In this document: piece after piece, positions 27,783 through 36,680 of the stretch
How positions within the stretch are numbered: the stretch's first letter is position 1
How the letters are laid out: each line of letters starts with the position of its first letter
Source of the DNA: Coprenecus sp949297365
GTDB taxonomy: Bacteria > Bacteroidota > Bacteroidia > Bacteroidales > UBA932
Direction: 5' to 3'
DNA: 64,000 nucleotides
NCBI GenBank assembly: GCA_963931055.1
Contig: OZ006987.1
Span: 806,001 to 870,000 of the forward strand
Notes under the pieces: model-generated
The model's database searches: none
What the model saw: the letters and a program-made list of their open reading frames with translations, nothing else
Told to the model about the DNA's origin: nothing
Program-made: the position numbers and the translations under genes

Positions 27783-27790
27783 TTATTTCT

Positions 27791-27810
27791 ATTACAAACA
27801 CCGTGCCAAA
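27791..27810 (-). promoter_or_regulatory. sigma-54-type -24/-12 promoter of small RNA copy 1
   Basis: Minus strand reads TTTGGCACGGTGTTTGTAAT. TGGCACG is a perfect -24 box; -12 is TTGT instead of TTGC; exactly 10 bases separate GG from the -12 GT. It starts one base after the stop of the upstream lipoprotein gene. Confidence 0.6.
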
Positions 27811-29112
27811 CTAATTACTTCCGCCAACAAAATCCACAGATTCCACCCCGAATTCATAAGGCACCGAACTTTGGTTCCATGATCTGCCGCCATCCACCGT
27901 ATAATATATGGTACCGCTCTCTCCCGTGGAAGACAATACAGAGCAGGCTCCTCTGGCCGCATCCCTCAGAAACGACACGGAGGAGAGCGTCCCAGTAGAA
28001 TATCCACCGTCAGCAGGATTAACCTCATCGTCAGTAAGCAGACCGTCCGTAGACACATACATTATACCGCCACTTCCGGCAGCCCAGACATAATTGTCAA
28101 AACAAATCTCCAGGGAATTTATATCCACATCCGCACTTAGAGCCTTTTCCCAAGTCTCGCCTCCGTCAGCAGAACGCAGGATTCCCATAGCCCCGGCACC
28201 GGAGAGATACAGCACCGGACCGGATGCCGCATATATATCGGTAGGACGCTGAGAAGACGAAGCCGTGACAACAGGCATCTCCGACCATGTAGTTCCGCCA
28301 TCCGGAGAATACTCCACAACAGCATTTCCGTCCGCGGCCTGTCCACAGCACCAGACATTCCTGCCGTCCGCTACTGCCAGGGCCGAATACGAGACTACGG
28401 ATGGTGACTCCCGGCACACAGACCACGAGCCTCCGCCGTTGACTGTCTTAATAACCATACAGGTATCTGATGTCACAGCCCAGGCCGTATCCTTATCGTG
28501 AGCCACAATCGCAGCGATAGACACCGGACGCGAGGTTCTCAGCGACGAGCCCTGGTTGCTCCATGTCGCACCGCCGTCCTTCGTATACAGAATCACCGTC
28601 GTACCCCGCAGCGTATCCGCCTCTCCGGCAATCCAGCAGATCTGGTCATTCACCGCAAAGACATCTTTCAGCCGCACGTCCGGAATCATAGAAGGGGAAC
28701 CCTGCCGCACCCAGGACTGTCCGGCATCAGGCGAATACAGAATTGTGCCGTAACCGCTGTCTCCTGTTCCCGCAGCCCAACCGGCAGTTATAATATCCAT
28801 AACGACATCGCAGACAGCCTCTCCGCCGGCTGTTATATTAACCTGCTTCATAACAGGATAGTACCCGTCCATCCTATAGCGGAACCCCTGCAGGCCGTCG
28901 GGTAGATTCTTATAAAAATACGCACCGGCTGCGTCTGTCAGCACTGCCGAGTCTCCGTAGAGTACCGATACTCCTTCCATCGGCTCCCCGGACACGGATG
29001 ATGTCACATGTCCGCTCAGACTGCCCCATCCGGCCGTCGGCTTCTTACATCCCGGCAGTGACACCGCCGCCACTGCCAGGAATACCACCAAAATATATAC
29101 TGTCTTTCTCAT
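27811..29112 (-). CDS. lipoprotein with carboxypeptidase-like domain and BNR propeller
   Basis: 433 residues. Signal ending SLPGC (Cys22), so lipidated. A carboxypeptidase-regulatory-like beta-sandwich (about 30-95, GHVTSSVSGEPMEGVSVLYG) is followed by a sortilin/BNR-type beta-propeller with repeated SxDGGxTW motifs (SPDAGQSWV, TKDGGATWS, SPDGGTTWS, SADGGETWE, TVDGGRSWN). Such propellers bind glycans or proteins, or are structural; no sialidase catalytic residues are recognisable, so enzymatic activity is not claimed. It lies downstream of another lipoprotein gene and may be carried on the GH84/GH20 transcript. Confidence 0.85.
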   Translation of the reverse strand: MRKTVYILVVFLAVAAVSLPGCKKPTAGWGSLSGHVTSSVSGEPMEGVSVLYGDSAVLTDAAGAYFYKNLPDGLQGFRYRMDGYYPVMKQVNITAGGEAVCDVVMDIITAGWAAGTGDSGYGTILYSPDAGQSWVRQGSPSMIPDVRLKDVFAVNDQICWIAGEADTLRGTTVILYTKDGGATWSNQGSSLRTSRPVSIAAIVAHDKDTAWAVTSDTCMVIKTVNGGGSWSVCRESPSVVSYSALAVADGRNVWCCGQAADGNAVVEYSPDGGTTWSEMPVVTASSSQRPTDIYAASGPVLYLSGAGAMGILRSADGGETWEKALSADVDINSLEICFDNYVWAAGSGGIMYVSTDGLLTDDEVNPADGGYSTGTLSSVSFLRDAARGACSVLSSTGESGTIYYTVDGGRSWNQSSVPYEFGVESVDFVGGSN

Positions 29113-29143
29113 AATCGCACTTTACAGCGCGAAAGTAACAATT

Positions 29144-30484
29144 TCAGATAAATTCTACAAAAGGGCCGGAATGTTCCATGTACTGAGCCGCACCGGACTG
29201 CCCGGCAAGGCCCGAGCGCGTCATCAATCCGGGGGCACTGCTCTCTCCCGGAACCGGATCCGGGAACTCCTCCTTGGACGGCACCTGTATCTCCTTTATC
29301 AAAAGTTTCCCTGATTCAAAATTGGAGTTAATCGGACAAGCAAGATATACCATCGTTTCGCCAAAGTTTGAATCACCACCATCCGGCTCTACCCCCACAC
29401 TCACTGCGGTAGTTCCGCCCTCGAATCTGAAGTTTCCTAATCTACTGCCCATATAATATATCCCGTCACCTACTATAATTGATTTCAAGATTTCCTCATC
29501 CGACAATCCTGCATAATACTCCGGATATTCTTCCCTATACTGTTCCGGCCAATCAAAGACATCAGGCACAGTATACATTTCCGCATAGTATTCCGTATTA
29601 CTGCCTATTGTAATCTCCGCACTCATACCGTAACCGTAGCAAGTAACTCCTCCATCATCCCATTGCTGAGCAAACGGTACAAATTCTGTAATGCCGAGGT
29701 CTCCCGGAAGCGGCACAGACGAGTCCACTTCAGGGCGGGGAACTTCAAAGATATAGCATCCGGTAATCTCAACACCGTCTGTCGTAGTGAAGTATGCATA
29801 CAGGTCTCCGTACACGAAATAGCCACCTATCAACTCCTCTGGAATGAGTGCTTTTTCAGCAACTGCGCCATGAGATGGCCGGTAATCCCCGTCGATATAA
29901 CCAGCAGCAGACCTTGTTACTTCCTCCATAAAAGTGTCAAAACTACCGCCATAGATCTCACTAATCTCTCCCTGCGATATCAGTCCGAAAGTGCACACAT
30001 AATCGTCCCCGTGATGTGATGTCTTAGTAACTATCTTCGCTCGGCTGAGATACTCCACAGTCACACCGGTGGTGAGGGCGCAGACCTGAGCCTTGACCAG
30101 AGCGGACACCTCGCCCGTTGAAGAGACCGCACGGGCATATACCGTATATGGTCCGAAATCCAAAGGCTCGGAGCAGTCGTACTCCACAGTCGCAACTGTC
30201 ACGCTGTCCGAAAGCTCGATGCGCTGAACCCCGTCCAGATCTCCGGCCTTGAACGCCACCGAGTCAGTTTTCATGTTCACGGCGCGGCATACAGCATACT
30301 CAATGGTCCGAGTACCCTCTCCACACTCAAAATCAAGCTTGAAATATCCGTCCCTCACATCCGAGACTGAGACAGACACATAATTCTCACCCTCAGAGGG
30401 AGTGATATCTTTGTCATCATCCAGAAGGCCACAGGATGCCAACGGCAGAAGAGTCGCGCACATTACTATAAATCTCTTTTTCAT
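29144..30484 (-). CDS. lipoprotein of unknown function
   Basis: 446 residues. Signal with lipobox LASC (Cys18) followed by Gly-Leu-Leu-Asp-Asp-Asp-Lys. A fibronectin-III-like strand pattern at about 40-140 (VSVSVSDVRDGYFKLDFEC, GPYTVYARAVSSTGE) is the only recognisable part. The remaining 300 residues match nothing I know; they are rich in Tyr, Gly and acidic residues and look extracellular. It is 73 bases downstream of the MFS gene in the same direction. Surface location is inferred from the lipid anchor. Confidence 0.8.
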   Translation of the reverse strand: MKKRFIVMCATLLPLASCGLLDDDKDITPSEGENYVSVSVSDVRDGYFKLDFECGEGTRTIEYAVCRAVNMKTDSVAFKAGDLDGVQRIELSDSVTVATVEYDCSEPLDFGPYTVYARAVSSTGEVSALVKAQVCALTTGVTVEYLSRAKIVTKTSHHGDDYVCTFGLISQGEISEIYGGSFDTFMEEVTRSAAGYIDGDYRPSHGAVAEKALIPEELIGGYFVYGDLYAYFTTTDGVEITGCYIFEVPRPEVDSSVPLPGDLGITEFVPFAQQWDDGGVTCYGYGMSAEITIGSNTEYYAEMYTVPDVFDWPEQYREEYPEYYAGLSDEEILKSIIVGDGIYYMGSRLGNFRFEGGTTAVSVGVEPDGGDSNFGETMVYLACPINSNFESGKLLIKEIQVPSKEEFPDPVPGESSAPGLMTRSGLAGQSGAAQYMEHSGPFVEFI

Positions 30485-30556
30485 ATCCGATAAGTTTAAT
30501 GTTTTCAGGTTAATGTAAGTATATCCGCCTTTGTGACGCTCTTTTTTGATTCCGGA

Positions 30557-31867
30557 CTACGCAGCGGTCTTGCCGTCATGCTTGTGCTGGAACATCAGGG
30601 CGAACAATATGGCTACCACCAGGGCGTAGGCTGCAAAGAGCCACCATGCATGACTCCAGCCTGTCATCACGGTATGCCAGTCAATGACTCCGTCGGCTCC
30701 GGGTATCTTATGCGAGTTCACCAGGGCATTGACGACAGCCTGGGCTCCGATAGTACCGGCCGCCGCTCCCACACCGTTGGTCATCAGCATAAAGAGTCCC
30801 TGGGCACTGGAGCGGATAGAGTTGTCCGTAGTCTGATTGACAAAGAGCGAGCCCGAGATGTTGAAGAAGTCGAAGGCCACTCCGTACACTATCATGGACA
30901 GGACTATCAGCCATACGCCGCTGCCGGGATTGCCGATGGCGAAGAATCCGAAACGCAGTACCCACGCCAGCATGGCTATGAGCATCACGTTCTTTATACC
31001 ATAGCGTCTGAGGAAGAACGGTATCAGCAGGATACAAAGGGTCTCCGATATCTGGGACAGGGATATCAGCATATTGGAATGCTCGACACCGAACGTTCCC
31101 TGATACTCGGACAGGTTGCCGAAGTCCGCCAGGAAGGGATTGGCAAAACCGTTGGTAATCTGCAATGCGACTCCGAGCAGCATGGAGAAGATGAAAAAGA
31201 CGGCCATCTTTCTCTGTCTGAACAGGGTAAATGCCCTGAGACCCATAGCGTCCACCAGCGACTTCCTATGCATCGTCTTATTCACCGGGCACTCGGGCAG
31301 GGTCAGGGTATACAGAGCCAGGATGATACTCAGAGCACCCGATACCACATACTGCATGGATGTCTCCTGCATGGCCGCCCCGCCGACCTTTACCAGATCC
31401 ACGAACCACATGGAGCAGATGAAGCCCACCGTACCCCATACTCTGATAGGAGGAAAATCCTTAACCGGATCCAGTCCGGACTTTTCCAGGACCGTATACG
31501 ATACCGAATTGGATATGGCTATCGTAGGCATGAAGAATGCTATGCTGAGCGTGTAAAGGCTGAAGAGCACTCCGAACTCCACGTCCGCTCCGGCTGACAC
31601 CCCGTATATGCCGGCTCCGATCATAGCCGCTCCGGCCACCGCATGACACAGACCGAGCAGCCTCTGCGCCTGAATCCACTTGTCGGCTATGATACCCATG
31701 ATCGCAGGCATGAAGATGGACACAATACCCTGAACGGAATAGAACCATCCGATCCGGCTTCCGAAACCGGCCTCCGCAAGATAACGGCCCTGGCTCGTCA
31801 GATACGCTCCCCACACTGCGAACTGCAGGAAACTGAGCAGGATCAATTTAAATTTCTGAGCTTTCAT
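30557..31867 (-). CDS. MFS transporter, nucleoside:H+ symporter (NupG) type
   Basis: 436 residues with 12 predicted membrane segments. FLQFAVWGAYLTSQGRYL and the pattern VWGTVGFICSMWFVDL are typical of the NupG/XapB-like nucleoside:H+ symporter branch. The gene lies 6 bases after the GH20 hexosaminidase, so it may instead import an amino sugar released by the operon enzymes; that is inference from context and the annotated family substrate is nucleosides. Inner membrane. Single ATG at 31867. Confidence 0.85.
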   Translation of the reverse strand: MKAQKFKLILLSFLQFAVWGAYLTSQGRYLAEAGFGSRIGWFYSVQGIVSIFMPAIMGIIADKWIQAQRLLGLCHAVAGAAMIGAGIYGVSAGADVEFGVLFSLYTLSIAFFMPTIAISNSVSYTVLEKSGLDPVKDFPPIRVWGTVGFICSMWFVDLVKVGGAAMQETSMQYVVSGALSIILALYTLTLPECPVNKTMHRKSLVDAMGLRAFTLFRQRKMAVFFIFSMLLGVALQITNGFANPFLADFGNLSEYQGTFGVEHSNMLISLSQISETLCILLIPFFLRRYGIKNVMLIAMLAWVLRFGFFAIGNPGSGVWLIVLSMIVYGVAFDFFNISGSLFVNQTTDNSIRSSAQGLFMLMTNGVGAAAGTIGAQAVVNALVNSHKIPGADGVIDWHTVMTGWSHAWWLFAAYALVVAILFALMFQHKHDGKTAA

Positions 31868-31873
31868 ACTATA

Positions 31874-34066
31874 TTATCTTTCAATCGTCAAACCTCTTAA
31901 CACCGCAGTATATCCGTCGTTGGAGTCCGTCATGACCATACGTACCTCCTTCACCGGAGACAGCGGCTCGAAGACCAGCTCTCCGTGATAGAGTTCACCG
32001 GCTCTGACAGTCTCGCCGTCAGCCGTCACATACTCCACGTAAGCATCAGTCACATAGAACATCCCGGATGACGGTGCTCCGGATGTGACTGTAATCCGGC
32101 TGCACTCCACCGGCTGAGCCATTACAAAGGACAGCGTGTCCCCGGCCTGAAGCACCCGGCCCGAATATCCGACACCCTCCCTTCCGGCCAGACTCCGCTT
32201 GTTGCCGTCAGACAGTGGGAAATTGCTCCCCACAGTCATTTCCGGCTCTATGTAATCATACAGTTCGATATTGGAGGCCCCTACCGCGATGCTGCTGAGG
32301 TCGTCGGCGAAGAATGTGGCGAAACGGAAGTCCTCCGGCCTGTCCGTGACTATCTCTCCGCGACATACGGGAGATGAGGCCGTCGGAGCCGTAGCGTCCA
32401 TGCTGTAACGCACCACAGCGGAAGGATGAGGCGGCTGCACCCGAAGCACCTGAGAGTCAAACGTCACCTCGGGCGGGGCTACACGGAAGGCTATGCCCAT
32501 ACGGTAGAGCCTCTGGAAATGCGCATTATACAGTCTATTTTCAAAATTCTCAAAATCGCGGTCCGCCCTGCTGCTCCAGCCAACCTCGGCCAGAGCGCAC
32601 AGACGCGGGAAATACTGATACTCCATCAGACGGGGCGGCCAGGCCAGAAGTTCTGTCCACAGACCGGCCTGTACTCCGACTATCAGAGCACTGTCCGCAG
32701 GAGAGCCCACCAGTATCTCATCCGGTTCCAGGGAATAGGTCTTGGAGAGAGGCACTATCCCGGCCCAGCTGTGTCCTCTCTCCGCAGGAGACTGTTTCAT
32801 ATCCAGATAACAATATTCTCCTATCTGCGCCACAGTACGGTATCCCTTTTCCACCGACATACGTCCGCTCTCCACGCTCCTCCAGGCATACACCATCGTA
32901 CCCGCATCATAACGGGCATCGGTATTCACTATCTCGTCCCAACCGGCCATCTTCCTGCCGCACCGGGAAAGTATATCCTGCATCTTATATACAAACAGGC
33001 TGTGCAGTTCCTCAGGTCCGTCCAGACCACGCTCTTTCATCAGAGCCTGACAGTGCGGGCAGTTGTTCCACGATGTATGGTCCACCTCGTCGCCTCCAAT
33101 ATGGATGTACTCCGAAGGAAAGAGAGAGGCTATCTCCTTGAATATGTCGGACAGTATCCTGTAATTCTCCTCCCTGGCCACACAGAGGACGTTGTCGGTC
33201 TCCCCGTTGACACTGATATAAGGCACATCCATGTCGCAGGCCATCTCCGGAAAGACACCGACAAGCGAACGGCTGTGACCGGGCAGGTCTATCTCAGGGA
33301 TAATCTCGATATGACGTTCGGCAGCATACTTCACGACCTTGCGTATCTCCTTCTGGGTATAATATCCGCCGTAGCGGTCATGGCCCTGACCGTAGGCAGC
33401 CGGGGTAACCTCATCGTCGCCCCTCCATGCGCCTTTCTCCGTCAGCTGCGGATATTTGCGTATCTCTATCCTCCAGCCGTTGTCGTCGGCCAGATGCCAG
33501 TGGAAGCGGTTGAGCTTGTGGTAAGCCATCCAGTCCAGCAGCCTCAGGACGTGCTCCACGTCGAAAAATGTCCTGGAGACATCCAGCATCGTACCCCTGT
33601 AGGCATATCTGGGAGAGTCATCCACCGTCACTCCGTCCAGCACCCAGCGGGTAAGTTCCGGACTGTCTCCTCCATAAACGGCTGGCGGCATCATCTGCAG
33701 CAGGGTCTGGATGCCGTAGAATATCCCGGCACGGTCCGAAGCCTCTATGACGACACGATCATTGCCCACTTCCAGCCTGTAGGCCTCGCTCTCCATTCCT
33801 TCGGTCAGACTGAGAATGATGCCGTTATATGTCGGCACACCGTTAACCGGCACCTCAAAGGCAAACACATTCTCCAGATGCTCCTTCAGATAGTTCCGTT
33901 CAAACTTCAGATCATCGGACGCGCACACCGAAAGTCCCTTCTCCATCATGAAGACACCGTCCTCAGGAGTCACTTTCAGCGGCTGAGGCACCAGATTGCA
34001 ATAGGTCTGCGCTGACAGGGCCACTGCGGCGGAGAACATCAGGCACAATGACAATATTCTTTTCAT
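31874..34066 (-). CDS. GH20 beta-N-acetylhexosaminidase
   Basis: 730 residues. Signal peptide (ends near SAQTYC). GH20b domain (about 25-150), TIM barrel (about 155-510) with HWHLADDNGWRIEI, EIDLPGHS and IHIGGDEVDH carrying the catalytic Asp326-Glu327 pair, WAGIVPLSKTY and WTE, then a C-terminal chitobiase/sheet-type domain including TMDATAPT-like PTASSPVCRG and a final carbohydrate-binding-like part. It removes terminal beta-GlcNAc or GalNAc using substrate-assisted catalysis. Periplasmic or secreted. 11 bases downstream of the GH84 gene: clearly one operon. Confidence 0.95.
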   Translation of the reverse strand: MKRILSLCLMFSAAVALSAQTYCNLVPQPLKVTPEDGVFMMEKGLSVCASDDLKFERNYLKEHLENVFAFEVPVNGVPTYNGIILSLTEGMESEAYRLEVGNDRVVIEASDRAGIFYGIQTLLQMMPPAVYGGDSPELTRWVLDGVTVDDSPRYAYRGTMLDVSRTFFDVEHVLRLLDWMAYHKLNRFHWHLADDNGWRIEIRKYPQLTEKGAWRGDDEVTPAAYGQGHDRYGGYYTQKEIRKVVKYAAERHIEIIPEIDLPGHSRSLVGVFPEMACDMDVPYISVNGETDNVLCVAREENYRILSDIFKEIASLFPSEYIHIGGDEVDHTSWNNCPHCQALMKERGLDGPEELHSLFVYKMQDILSRCGRKMAGWDEIVNTDARYDAGTMVYAWRSVESGRMSVEKGYRTVAQIGEYCYLDMKQSPAERGHSWAGIVPLSKTYSLEPDEILVGSPADSALIVGVQAGLWTELLAWPPRLMEYQYFPRLCALAEVGWSSRADRDFENFENRLYNAHFQRLYRMGIAFRVAPPEVTFDSQVLRVQPPHPSAVVRYSMDATAPTASSPVCRGEIVTDRPEDFRFATFFADDLSSIAVGASNIELYDYIEPEMTVGSNFPLSDGNKRSLAGREGVGYSGRVLQAGDTLSFVMAQPVECSRITVTSGAPSSGMFYVTDAYVEYVTADGETVRAGELYHGELVFEPLSPVKEVRMVMTDSNDGYTAVLRGLTIER

Positions 34067-34077
34067 AAGGCAGCTGT

Positions 34078-36570
34078 TTACAATATCTCAAAAATATCCG
34101 TATCTCCCTCTATTTTGACACGCACCGCATCCGGGCTCAGCGTCAGTCTGCAATAAGGTTCCTCCGTGCTGAGACGGCCGGCAACGGAGCCGTCAGCGGC
34201 ATATTGAGTTACCGTCACTTCCGAACGGGGACGGAGCAGCAGGACTTTCTCCACATCCGCCCCGATGCTGTCCTCACGGATGATGCCGAACGACAGATCT
34301 CCGTCCAGAGTATAATAAGTATAAGGGTTGTTGTCAAAGGCATACACCGCCCTGTCCCTGTCCTGGGCCTGCATGTCGAAGCCGAGGCTGTCCGGACGGA
34401 CAGGATTGACACTGAACGTGCGCACGGCGGCCCAGTTGGTCTTGTCCGACTCTATCTTGCGCAGACGCACATACCGCGCATCCACCCCGCGGCCCTGCCA
34501 CCTGATGATGTACTGCTTTTCCAAAGTATCCGCTGTCACAGGAAACCATATCTGCCCGTCCTTGGATGCCTCCAGCACAGTCCGGTCAAAATAATCCACA
34601 TCGTCCACTGAATTGCGGCCCTGGAGTATCTCTATCTCTCTCAGGCCCCTTACCAGACCGAGATCCACCCCTATCCAGTCATCGGTCTGCTGGGCGTATG
34701 CAGAGGTATAGAATGTCGTAGAATCGTCATCGAACATCAGTTTGCCCGAGACGGTACCGGAATTGGCGAACGAGCCTATGGCCGTATACGAATAGGGACT
34801 CCGGCCGGCCACTCTGCGGTAGAACTCGGCCGCCATCCCGTCCATAGCCCTCTCACAGAACGGATTGAGCTTCATTGAGCCGGACTTGTGCGCCTCATAG
34901 GCCGCTTTCTCCTCAGGGCTCATAAGGTTGGCCGTATAAGCCGACCAGAAAGCAGCATCATCTCCACTCTCAAACACCTTAATCAGTTCAAGAGTCCGGA
35001 CACCTCTGGCACCCAGCTTGCCGAACTCCTCCAGCCAGGGAGAAAGCTCGCGCATAAGGGATTCATTGGAACAGTTCTCGGCCATCTCTTCCGGAGCAGC
35101 CTCCACCCTGCGGAACTCCTCCAGCAGAGCGTCGTACTGCTGCTGAGTATAATCGTCAAAGTCAAAAACATCCGTCTCCCAGGACTCATCGCGGCGGTAG
35201 CCGGACTCCGTGTCGCATGAATGTATGGCGAATGTCCGGTAAGCCTCCCCGGCATCTTCTCCGGCCAGTACACCGAGGCCGCGCTCCCAGTTGGCATGAG
35301 GATCATAGTCCTCAATGTTCCAGGTATAATCAGCCACACCGTACAGGGCCAGTTTGGAGGCCTCGGCATGTTCCATGGGATTGCTTACGAAGCCGCAAAG
35401 ATTCTCTGCCGTAAGTGTCTGGTCCAGACCGTATACGGGACCCTGCATGACGATATGGCGGCAGTAGTCCGTAACCGGGAAATTCCACCAGTACAGGGCC
35501 GGACGCTGTATTCTGGAGCCCACCCACTCCAAAGTAGCCGGAGTAAGGTCGCTGCACACATAGTCCCCGGTCCAGAACACCCGCACAGAAGGATCGAGTT
35601 CCCTGCCGTAGACAGCCAGACTGCCGCGCTCGGTAGGATTGGCCCAGGAACGGTTGTAATCAGTAGGACAGATGATAAGCGGAGCCACATCGCCCTTGAC
35701 CTTCACGAACTCCTCTCCCAGACGGTTGAGCAGCTCAACCTGACGGTATGGATTGGCCCCGTCTCCGGATATGTCGTCAAAGAATATAGCGAACGCCCTT
35801 ACGCCCAGCGCATACATATCCTCAAACTTGGCGACGAGAGCCGCATAGTCCTCCTCGTTCCACTTTATGTCCTGACCCGGATGTATGGCCCAGACGAAGT
35901 CCACATAATTGGCCCGGCAGGCCTCTACCAGTTCCTTTATATCAGCGGCCTCGTCCTCCGGGTAAGGCTTTCTCCAGTCAGGCGAACTGTGATACGGGTC
36001 GTCCTTGGGGCCGTATATATAGGTATTCATCTTGTATCTGCCGTAAAAATCTATCAGAGACAGACGGGCCTGATGGGACCAGGGCGTACCGTAGAATCCC
36101 TCGACCACACCTCTGGAAGGCAGATCCGGCCAGTCGTTGACTCTCACGCACGGCAGCAGCCCGCTCTCAGCCTGAGCCACTATCTGACGCAGGGTCTGCA
36201 GACCGTAGAAAGCACCCCGCTCGTCATAGCCAAGGATAGAGATGCCCTTCCCGTCTATCGTAAGCCGGTAAGCGCCGGAGATCTCCCTGACTCCGGCCTT
36301 GGCCGCTTTTTTCTGTCCGAATTCCACAGTCAGCCTGACCGCCTTCTTATCCCCGGCCGGCAAAAAATCCACGTAATTCTCAAACTTACCGCTTCTGTCA
36401 ATCAGACGCACACCTGTAGTCACATCCAGGGCCGTCTCTTCCGCCGACATCTCCACTTCATGTGGCACCGGGTTGATTATCGGGTCTTTAGCCTCTGTGT
36501 TTCCTCCCCATGCAGGAAGCGTGAGAGCCATCTGAACAAAGACAATCAAGATTTTTTTCAAGTAATTCAT
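34078..36570 (-). CDS. GH84 beta-N-acetylglucosaminidase (O-GlcNAcase-like)
   Basis: 830 residues from ATG 36570; ATG 36582 is only about 6 bases from the predicted transcript start. Signal peptide, GH84 N-terminal domain (about 35-150), catalytic barrel starting GVVEGFYGTPWSHQARL with the catalytic Asp pair in FFDDISGDG (D265, D266), a helical region, and a C-terminal F5/8-type sugar-binding domain (about 600-740). This matches the Bacteroides thetaiotaomicron GH84 type. It hydrolyses beta-GlcNAc from glycans or glycoproteins by substrate-assisted catalysis. First gene of the GH84-GH20-MFS operon, which suggests harvesting of host or dietary GlcNAc. Confidence 0.94.
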   Translation of the reverse strand: MNYLKKILIVFVQMALTLPAWGGNTEAKDPIINPVPHEVEMSAEETALDVTTGVRLIDRSGKFENYVDFLPAGDKKAVRLTVEFGQKKAAKAGVREISGAYRLTIDGKGISILGYDERGAFYGLQTLRQIVAQAESGLLPCVRVNDWPDLPSRGVVEGFYGTPWSHQARLSLIDFYGRYKMNTYIYGPKDDPYHSSPDWRKPYPEDEAADIKELVEACRANYVDFVWAIHPGQDIKWNEEDYAALVAKFEDMYALGVRAFAIFFDDISGDGANPYRQVELLNRLGEEFVKVKGDVAPLIICPTDYNRSWANPTERGSLAVYGRELDPSVRVFWTGDYVCSDLTPATLEWVGSRIQRPALYWWNFPVTDYCRHIVMQGPVYGLDQTLTAENLCGFVSNPMEHAEASKLALYGVADYTWNIEDYDPHANWERGLGVLAGEDAGEAYRTFAIHSCDTESGYRRDESWETDVFDFDDYTQQQYDALLEEFRRVEAAPEEMAENCSNESLMRELSPWLEEFGKLGARGVRTLELIKVFESGDDAAFWSAYTANLMSPEEKAAYEAHKSGSMKLNPFCERAMDGMAAEFYRRVAGRSPYSYTAIGSFANSGTVSGKLMFDDDSTTFYTSAYAQQTDDWIGVDLGLVRGLREIEILQGRNSVDDVDYFDRTVLEASKDGQIWFPVTADTLEKQYIIRWQGRGVDARYVRLRKIESDKTNWAAVRTFSVNPVRPDSLGFDMQAQDRDRAVYAFDNNPYTYYTLDGDLSFGIIREDSIGADVEKVLLLRPRSEVTVTQYAADGSVAGRLSTEEPYCRLTLSPDAVRVKIEGDTDIFEIL

Positions 36571-36594
36571 ATCGGTTTTCATATAAAACTATCG

Positions 36595-36602
36595 CAAAGA
36601 TA
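36595..36602 (-). promoter_or_regulatory. -7 element of the GH84-GH20-MFS operon
   Basis: TATCTTTG on minus. Predicted start near 36588. A TTTG -33 box is not evident at 19-20 bases, so the promoter may need an activator. Confidence 0.55.
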
Positions 36603-36680
36603 ACTTTTAATAGGAAATAATTGGAATAGTTAAAAAATTTGCACTAATTTGCCGTCAATTCTTAAATATTAGATGCAATT

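Noticed and set aside
27766..27813. Mini-ORF MKKLSLISITNTVPN on plus, preceded by TTAACC repeats, and a similar ATGAAAAAACTATC on minus at 43732
   Set aside because: The similar start reads on for only six codons in the second copy; conservation is explained by the small RNA on the other strand.
32426..34015. Long plus-strand open frame of 529 codons
   Set aside because: Antisense shadow of the GH20 gene; no signal, motif or start context, and rich in rare low-complexity arginine/histidine.
35221..36603. Long plus-strand open frame of 460 codons
   Set aside because: Antisense to the GH84 gene, same G+C-driven artefact.
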